In this document: positions 7,402 to 10,989 of the stretch, piece by piece | Position numbering within the stretch: position 1 is the first letter of the stretch | Layout: each line of letters begins with the position of its first letter | Notes under the pieces: model-generated | Database searches by the model: none | Seen by the model: only the letters and a program-made list of their open reading frames with translations | Told to the model about the DNA's origin: nothing | Program-made: the position numbers and the translations under genes | DNA from: Candidatus Omnitrophica bacterium UBA5776 | GTDB taxonomy: Bacteria > Omnitrophota > Gorgyraeia > Gygaellales > Profunditerraquicolaceae | Length of the DNA: 10,989 bases | Direction: 5' to 3' | Assembly: GCA_002418595.1 (NCBI GenBank) | Contig: DIEK01000048.1 | Coordinates: forward strand, 202-11,190

Positions 7402-8556
7402 TTAAACGTAACAGGTGGTGTTTTTGCCTTTTCGTTTTGCCTGATAGAGGGCGCGGTCGGATGCGGCGATGATGTCCGAGGGGGTGGTCCCGTTTGCCGG
7501 GAAAGAGGCAATCCCGATGCTGACGGTGAGTTTTTTCTCGCTCTCCGGGGATATGCGCTGTATGAAAGGATGTTTTTCTATCTCCAGCCGCAGATGTTCG
7601 GCAATGGTGAAAGCTTCGTCCCTGTCCGTCTGAGGCAATATTACCGTGAATTCCTCTCCGCCGTACCTGCAGACATAGTCCATTTTCCTCGAACGGTTCT
7701 TTAAAAACTGCGCCAGTTCCTTCAGCACCTTGTCACCGGCCTGGTGGCCGAAAAGGTCGTTTAGCGCTTTGAAGTCGTCCAGGTCCAGCATAAGCAGGCT
7801 CAATTTGCTGTTCATCGCCCTGCTTTTTTCCATTTCATCCTGCAGCAGGTATTGAAAATATCCGTGGTTCCAGAGTTCGGTCAGGGAATCCGAATGCGCC
7901 CTGGTGACTGCCGATTCGTAAAGACGGGAGTTCTGTATGGCCAGTCCGGCCTGGTTGCCGAGCATGGTGAGTATCATTATATCGTCTTTTGTGATCGGCT
8001 CTTTAGTGACGAAGTTGTCGGCGACGATCAACCCGTTGACTTTGTCTTTGGCTTTGAGAGGGACCAGCGCGAGTTCATGGGTATTGAGAAGCTGAATCAG
8101 CGGGTTGTCTTTGTATTTATCTATGTTGTCTTTAGTAAGATGCAGCGGCATACCTTCCTGCACCCCTATCGCCAGGGGGTCCAGGTTGCTGCTTTGCAAG
8201 GGTATCTTGACCCGGCGCACGCTTTTGTTGAATTCCGATTCTACCGCCGAATTGGAGAACTGGAAGACGCTGATCAGGTCGTCCAGTCCCATCTCTTCCT
8301 TCTCGATCTGTTTCCAGATGCGGTTGGCTTCTTCTCCGGTTTTCGGGCCTATCGCCATTTTTCCTTCCAACAGTTTGTCTTTTTCGTTTACCAGGAAGAG
8401 GACGGCGCGGTTGAAACCGAGGCCGATATGGGCGGTGACTCCGGTAAGAATGATGTAGAGGATCTCGTCAAGCTTGAGGGTTGTCCTCATAGCGTTGGAG
8501 ATCTCGTAAAGTATCGCCAGCTCGTTGCGGGTTTTATCTATGCCGCAGTTCTTCAT
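7402..8556 (-). CDS. GAF-GGDEF diguanylate cyclase
   Basis: This 384-residue soluble protein has no signal peptide or membrane segment. Residues about 12-210 look like a GAF sensory domain (ILYEISNAMRTTLKLDEIL start; TMLGNQAGLAIQNSRLYE near its end). The C-terminal GGDEF domain begins at D223 (DSLTELWNHGYF). It has the metal-binding D258 in LMLDLDDFKALND and an intact active site GGEEF (299-303). R290-K-M-D293 is an RxxD inhibitory site exactly five residues before GGEEF. It should therefore make c-di-GMP from two GTP and be feedback-inhibited by product. The ATG at 8556 is chosen because AAGGAG lies 8 bases upstream; an in-frame ATG at 8577 and a TTG at 8613 are worse. The gene converges on smc (33 bases between stops) and diverges from gatC. 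The GAF ligand is unknown. Confidence 0.93.
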   Translation of the reverse strand: MKNCGIDKTRNELAILYEISNAMRTTLKLDEILYIILTGVTAHIGLGFNRAVLFLVNEKDKLLEGKMAIGPKTGEEANRIWKQIEKEEMGLDDLISVFQFSNSAVESEFNKSVRRVKIPLQSSNLDPLAIGVQEGMPLHLTKDNIDKYKDNPLIQLLNTHELALVPLKAKDKVNGLIVADNFVTKEPITKDDIMILTMLGNQAGLAIQNSRLYESAVTRAHSDSLTELWNHGYFQYLLQDEMEKSRAMNSKLSLLMLDLDDFKALNDLFGHQAGDKVLKELAQFLKNRSRKMDYVCRYGGEEFTVILPQTDRDEAFTIAEHLRLEIEKHPFIQRISPESEKKLTVSIGIASFPANGTTPSDIIAASDRALYQAKRKGKNTTCYV

Positions 8557-8564
8557 TTTATCTG

Positions 8565-8570
8565 CTCCTT
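8565..8570 (-). promoter_or_regulatory. Ribosome-binding site fixing the cyclase start
   Basis: Read on the minus strand, this is AAGGAG, followed by 8 bases and the ATG at 8556. It lies inside the possible longer reading from the ATG at 8577, so it selects the shorter start. Confidence 0.75.
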
Positions 8571-8585
8571 CAGTCATAAAAGAGA

Positions 8586-8613
8586 ATTTAACATATTTCC
8601 CCGCCGCTGTCAA
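8586..8613 (-). promoter_or_regulatory. Probable promoter of the GGDEF gene
   Basis: On the minus strand, TTGACA (8613-8608) is a perfect -35. After a 16-base spacer comes TTAAAT (8591-8586), a 4/6 match to the -10 consensus. Transcription would begin near 8579 and give a leader of about 22 bases that contains the AAGGAG site. The TTG of this -35 is also a nominal start codon in frame with the gene, which argues against using it as one. Confidence 0.55.
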
Positions 8614-8624
8614 CGGGAAATACT

Positions 8625-8653
8625 TTGACTTTAAGAAGGGGGAGTGGTAAAAT
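8625..8653 (+). promoter_or_regulatory. Probable promoter of gatCAB
   Basis: TTGACT (8625-8630) and TAAAAT (8648-8653) each differ from the sigma-70 consensus at one base and are separated by 17 bases. Transcription would start near 8660, about 28 bases before the gatC ATG. Its -35 lies 11 bases from the -35 of the oppositely directed cyclase promoter. Confidence 0.65.
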
Positions 8654-8687
8654 CCCTATATTATTACCCAAACCGCTTTCTACGATT

Positions 8688-8978
8688 ATGTCCGATATCA
8701 ACGATAAAGTAATAGAATATACCGCGAAGCTGGCGCGCGTGAAGCTGGAAAGCGCCGAGCTCGGCGAACTGTCTCCGCAGATAAAGGGGATACTGGATTT
8801 TATCGGCAAGCTGGAAGAGGCCGATACAGGCGATATAGAACCCACCAGTCATATCCTGCCGGTTAACAATGTGTTCCGCGCGGATGAGCCGGCGCAGTCA
8901 CTGCCGGCGGAAGACGCTCTTTCCGGGGCGCCCCGGCGGCGCGGCAGATGTTTCAGCGTGCCCAAGGTCATAGAATAA
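8688..8978 (+). CDS. gatC: Asp-tRNA(Asn)/Glu-tRNA(Gln) amidotransferase subunit C
   Basis: This 96-residue protein has the normal size and pattern of GatC, the small subunit that wraps around GatA and GatB and stabilises the amidotransferase. Family features are the N-terminal helix IEYTAKLARVKLESAEL, then ILDFIGKLEEADTGDIEPTSH with the conserved D-T and P-T-x-H elements, NVFRADEP, and a C-terminal GAPRRRGRCFSVPKVIE tail. The ATG at 8688 is the only reasonable start: an in-frame TTG at 8625 is part of the -35 element. No Shine-Dalgarno sequence is evident before this ATG. The gene is first of gatC-gatA-gatB, a common bacterial order, with a 66-base gap to gatA. Confidence 0.94.
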   Translation: MSDINDKVIEYTAKLARVKLESAELGELSPQIKGILDFIGKLEEADTGDIEPTSHILPVNNVFRADEPAQSLPAEDALSGAPRRRGRCFSVPKVIE

Positions 8979-9033
8979 ACGCAGGGATCTAATTTCGATT
9001 CTTGATTATCAGAAACTTGCGTAACAATACACC

Positions 9034-9039
9034 AAAGGA
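9034..9039 (+). promoter_or_regulatory. Ribosome-binding site fixing the gatA start
   Basis: AAAGGA ends on the first base of an ATG at 9039, so it cannot serve that codon. It is 5 bases before the ATG at 9045, which is therefore the likely start. Confidence 0.65.
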
Positions 9040-9044
9040 TGACG

Positions 9045-10493
9045 ATGGAATTGTATTCAATGACAGGTTCGCAGTTGGCGGGATTGCTTGCCGGAAGGGA
9101 AGTCTCTCCGCAGGATATAGTGTCTTCGTTATCAAGGCGCGCCGCGGCCAAAGAAAACCAAGTCAGGGCTTACGTGCGTTTCGAGGGCGGTTTGGAAAGC
9201 ATACCGACTGAAGGCGGCGCCGAAGGGAAAAGCCCGCTTTCCGGTCTCCCGGTCTCCGTCAAGGATAATATCTGCACCCGTTCCTTCAATACCGAATGCT
9301 GTTCCCGCATACTGTCCGGTTACAAACCTCCTTACGACGCCACCGTAGTTTCCAGACTTAAGAAAGCGGGGGCTTCCATAATATCAGTGAAAACCAATAT
9401 GGACGAGTTCGCTTTTGGTTCTTCGACCGAGAATTCCTGTTTCGGCCCCAGTAGAAATCCCTGGGACAGACGCTGCGTGCCGGGCGGTTCTTCCGGAGGT
9501 TCGGCAGCGGCGGTCGCCGCCGACGAAGCAGTATTCGCTCTCGGTTCCGATACCGGCGGATCGATACGCCAGCCGGCTTCTTTCTGCGGAGTCGTGGGGC
9601 TGAAGCCTACTTATGGAAGGGTTTCCCGTTACGGACTGGTGGCTTTCGCTTCCAGCCTTGACCAGATCGGCCCTATTACCAAAGACGTGCGCGATAGCGC
9701 CATGCTTCTTAATATCATTGCCGGGTATGATCCCAAGGATTCCACTTCCGTCAACGAACCGGTTCCCGACTATACCGCTTGCCTGGGCCGGCCGGTGAAG
9801 GGTATGCGCATAGGAGTGCCTAAAGAATATATGGTTGAGGGAATAGATTCTCAGGTAAAGGAATCGCTTCTGCGCGCCCTGGAAGAATTCAGGCGCCTGG
9901 GCGCCGTTTGCGAAGAAGTCTCCCTGCCGCATACGGAATTCGCCGTTCCCGTATACTACATTATCGCGACCGCCGAAGCCAGTTCCAACCTGGCGCGTTT
10001 CGACGGGGTAAGGTATGGTTTTCGGGCCGCGGATGCCGAGAGCCTTCACGACATGTTCAGCCGCACGCGCGGCGAAGGTTTCGGAAAAGAAGCCAAACGG
10101 CGTATAATCCTGGGGACGTTCGCCCTCTCTCACGGTTATTATGACGCGTATTATCTGCGTGCTTTGAAGGTGCGCACCCTGATCAAGAACGACTTCGATA
10201 AGGTCTTTGGCGGGTTCGACTGCATCGTTACCCCTACCAGCCCCACGCCGGCGTTCGGGTTGGGCGAGAAGATCGGCGATCCCCTGAAGATGTATCTTTC
10301 TGATATCTGCACGATATCGGTAAACCTCGCCGGCATCCCGGCGATATCTCTGCCCTGCGGGTTCACCGGCGAAGGACTGCCTGTCGGTATGCAGATAATG
10401 GCCGGGCATTTCAAAGAGGAAACTATTTTTAGGCTCGCTTACGCTTACGAACAAGCCGTGTCCGCGCGGGAAAAACGCAGGCCGGAATTGTGA
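9045..10493 (+). CDS. gatA: Asp-tRNA(Asn)/Glu-tRNA(Gln) amidotransferase subunit A (glutaminase)
   Basis: This 482-residue amidase-signature enzyme releases ammonia from glutamine for transfer, by GatB, to mischarged Glu-tRNA(Gln) or Asp-tRNA(Asn). The Ser-cisSer-Lys triad is complete: K73 in PVSVKDNI, cis-S149 in GGSSGGS and nucleophile S173 in GSDTGGSIRQP. The 24-residue spacing between the serines equals that of Staphylococcus GatA (S154/S178). Other conserved stretches are TNMDEFAFGSSTENS, GVVGLKPTYGRVSRYGL, SLDQIGPITKD and, near the end, VNLAGIPAISLPCGF with LPVGMQI. Length and motifs distinguish it from general amidases, as does its place after gatC. The ATG at 9045 is preferred to 9039 by ribosome-site spacing. 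It stops 18 bases before the preferred gatB start. Confidence 0.96.
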   Translation: MELYSMTGSQLAGLLAGREVSPQDIVSSLSRRAAAKENQVRAYVRFEGGLESIPTEGGAEGKSPLSGLPVSVKDNICTRSFNTECCSRILSGYKPPYDATVVSRLKKAGASIISVKTNMDEFAFGSSTENSCFGPSRNPWDRRCVPGGSSGGSAAAVAADEAVFALGSDTGGSIRQPASFCGVVGLKPTYGRVSRYGLVAFASSLDQIGPITKDVRDSAMLLNIIAGYDPKDSTSVNEPVPDYTACLGRPVKGMRIGVPKEYMVEGIDSQVKESLLRALEEFRRLGAVCEEVSLPHTEFAVPVYYIIATAEASSNLARFDGVRYGFRAADAESLHDMFSRTRGEGFGKEAKRRIILGTFALSHGYYDAYYLRALKVRTLIKNDFDKVFGGFDCIVTPTSPTPAFGLGEKIGDPLKMYLSDICTISVNLAGIPAISLPCGFTGEGLPVGMQIMAGHFKEETIFRLAYAYEQAVSAREKRRPEL

Positions 10494-10511
10494 TAAATGA
10501 CGGGACGACTT

Positions 10512-10989
10512 ATGGAATATGAAGCGGTAATAGGATTGGAAGTGCACGTTCAGTTGAACACGAGGACCAAGGCGTTCTGTTCCTGCCGTGCCGAGTTCGG
10601 CATGGAGCCCAATACGAACGTCTGTCCGGTCTGCCTCGGCCTGCCCGGGGCTTTGCCGGTGCTGAACAAGGATGTGCTGTCCTGCGCCGTGAAGGTCGGG
10701 CTGGCCCTGGGATGTTCGATACAGAAACGCACCAAGTTCGACAGAAAGAATTATTTTTATCCCGATCTGCCTAAAGGCTATCAGATCTCACAATACGCCT
10801 ATCCTCTTTCGGAGCATGGTCATCTTCTTCTCGACGTAGAGGGAGAGCAGAAAAAAATCGGAATAACAAGAGTTCATATGGAAGAAGATGCCGGAAAACT
10901 GGTGCATGATGAACACAATCCTTCAAGCTATGTTGATTTAAACCGCGCCGGAGTTCCGCTTATCGAAATTGTCAGCGAACCGGATATGC
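10512..10989 (+). CDS. gatB: Asp-tRNA(Asn)/Glu-tRNA(Gln) amidotransferase subunit B, N-terminal part (runs off the window)
   Basis: The first 159 codons of GatB are present. GatB is the kinase/transamidase subunit that activates the tRNA-bound Glu or Asp and accepts ammonia from GatA. The start [17 protein letters not shown] is typical. Four cysteines, C23-x-C25 and C38-P-V-C41, match the zinc site found in many GatB proteins. [30 protein letters not shown] and the GatB signature [12 protein letters not shown] near the window edge are all present. An in-frame ATG at 10497 would add five residues (MTGRL); 10512 is preferred because it matches the usual family N-terminus, although neither has a strong ribosome site. 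The gene is unbroken to the last base. Confidence 0.95.
   Translation, partial: MEYEAVIGLEVHVQLNTRTKAFCSCRAEFGMEPNTNVCPVCLGLPGALPVLNKDVLSCAVKVGLALGCSIQKRTKFDRKNYFYPDLPKGYQISQYAYPLSEHGHLLLDVEGEQKKIGITRVHMEEDAGKLVHDEHNPSSYVDLNRAGVPLIEIVSEPDM

Noticed and set aside
8557..8613. Longer cyclase starting at TTG 8613 or ATG 8577
   Set aside because: The TTG is inside a perfect -35 element, and the AAGGAG ribosome site lies downstream of both codons, 8 bases before ATG 8556.
8625..8687. Longer gatC starting at TTG 8625
   Set aside because: This TTG is part of the -35 box of the gatC promoter, so it would precede the transcript. The 96-residue form already matches GatC length.
8979..9044. Regulatory hairpin between gatC and gatA (ACGCA...TGCGT)
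   Set aside because: Only 5 bp pair over a long loop, and the inner TTCT/AGAA arms leave a one-base loop, which cannot form.
9384..10547. Long minus-strand open frame across gatA
   Set aside because: gatA is fully supported by its catalytic motifs. The antisense translation has no recognisable domain and runs into the start of gatB.
1..10989. tRNA or rRNA genes, CRISPR arrays, insertion sequences
   Set aside because: Both strands were read. Almost all sequence is accounted for by the listed genes, and no transposase, spaced repeats or tRNA-like fold was seen.

Overview
The window reads as ordinary bacterial chromosome, dense and mostly plus-strand, with one strongly unusual gene. It probably comes from an anaerobe: an acyl-CoA dehydrogenase is followed by electron-transfer flavoprotein genes whose alpha subunit carries a two-cluster ferredoxin domain. 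The genome uses a GatCAB amidotransferase and c-di-GMP signalling. A deep-branching, possibly uncultured lineage such as Omnitrophota is a guess from general look only; nothing in the window fixes the taxonomy.

Layout. (1) 1-2245: the 3' end of an acyl-CoA dehydrogenase gene, then etfB and ferredoxin-fused etfA, in the same order as the carCDE genes of the electron-bifurcating caffeyl-CoA reductase complex. (2) 2246-2385: an intergenic stretch with a loose inverted repeat, then a TTGACA-16 bp-TATAAT promoter that exactly matches the sigma-70 consensus. (3) 2386-7368: smc, one 1660-codon frame interrupted in its Walker A motif by a 557-residue intein with a LAGLIDADG homing endonuclease (2497-4167). 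Splicing would leave a 1103-residue SMC. (4) 7402-8556, minus strand: a GAF-GGDEF diguanylate cyclase convergent with smc. (5) 8557-8687: back-to-back promoters for the cyclase and for gatC. (6) 8688 to the end: gatC, gatA and the start of gatB, encoding the Asp-tRNA(Asn)/Glu-tRNA(Gln) amidotransferase.

The most interesting part is smc. The intein lies between the Walker A lysine and serine, so unspliced protein should have no working ATPase. The last extein residues and the first intein residue together form Cys-Gly-Lys-Cys, so a disulfide between Cys -3 and the catalytic Cys1 could switch splicing by redox state. The segment between the two coiled coils is only about 65 residues and shows no recognisable SMC hinge, so the dimerisation domain seems to be reduced or replaced. 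The remaining genes are recognisable members of known families.
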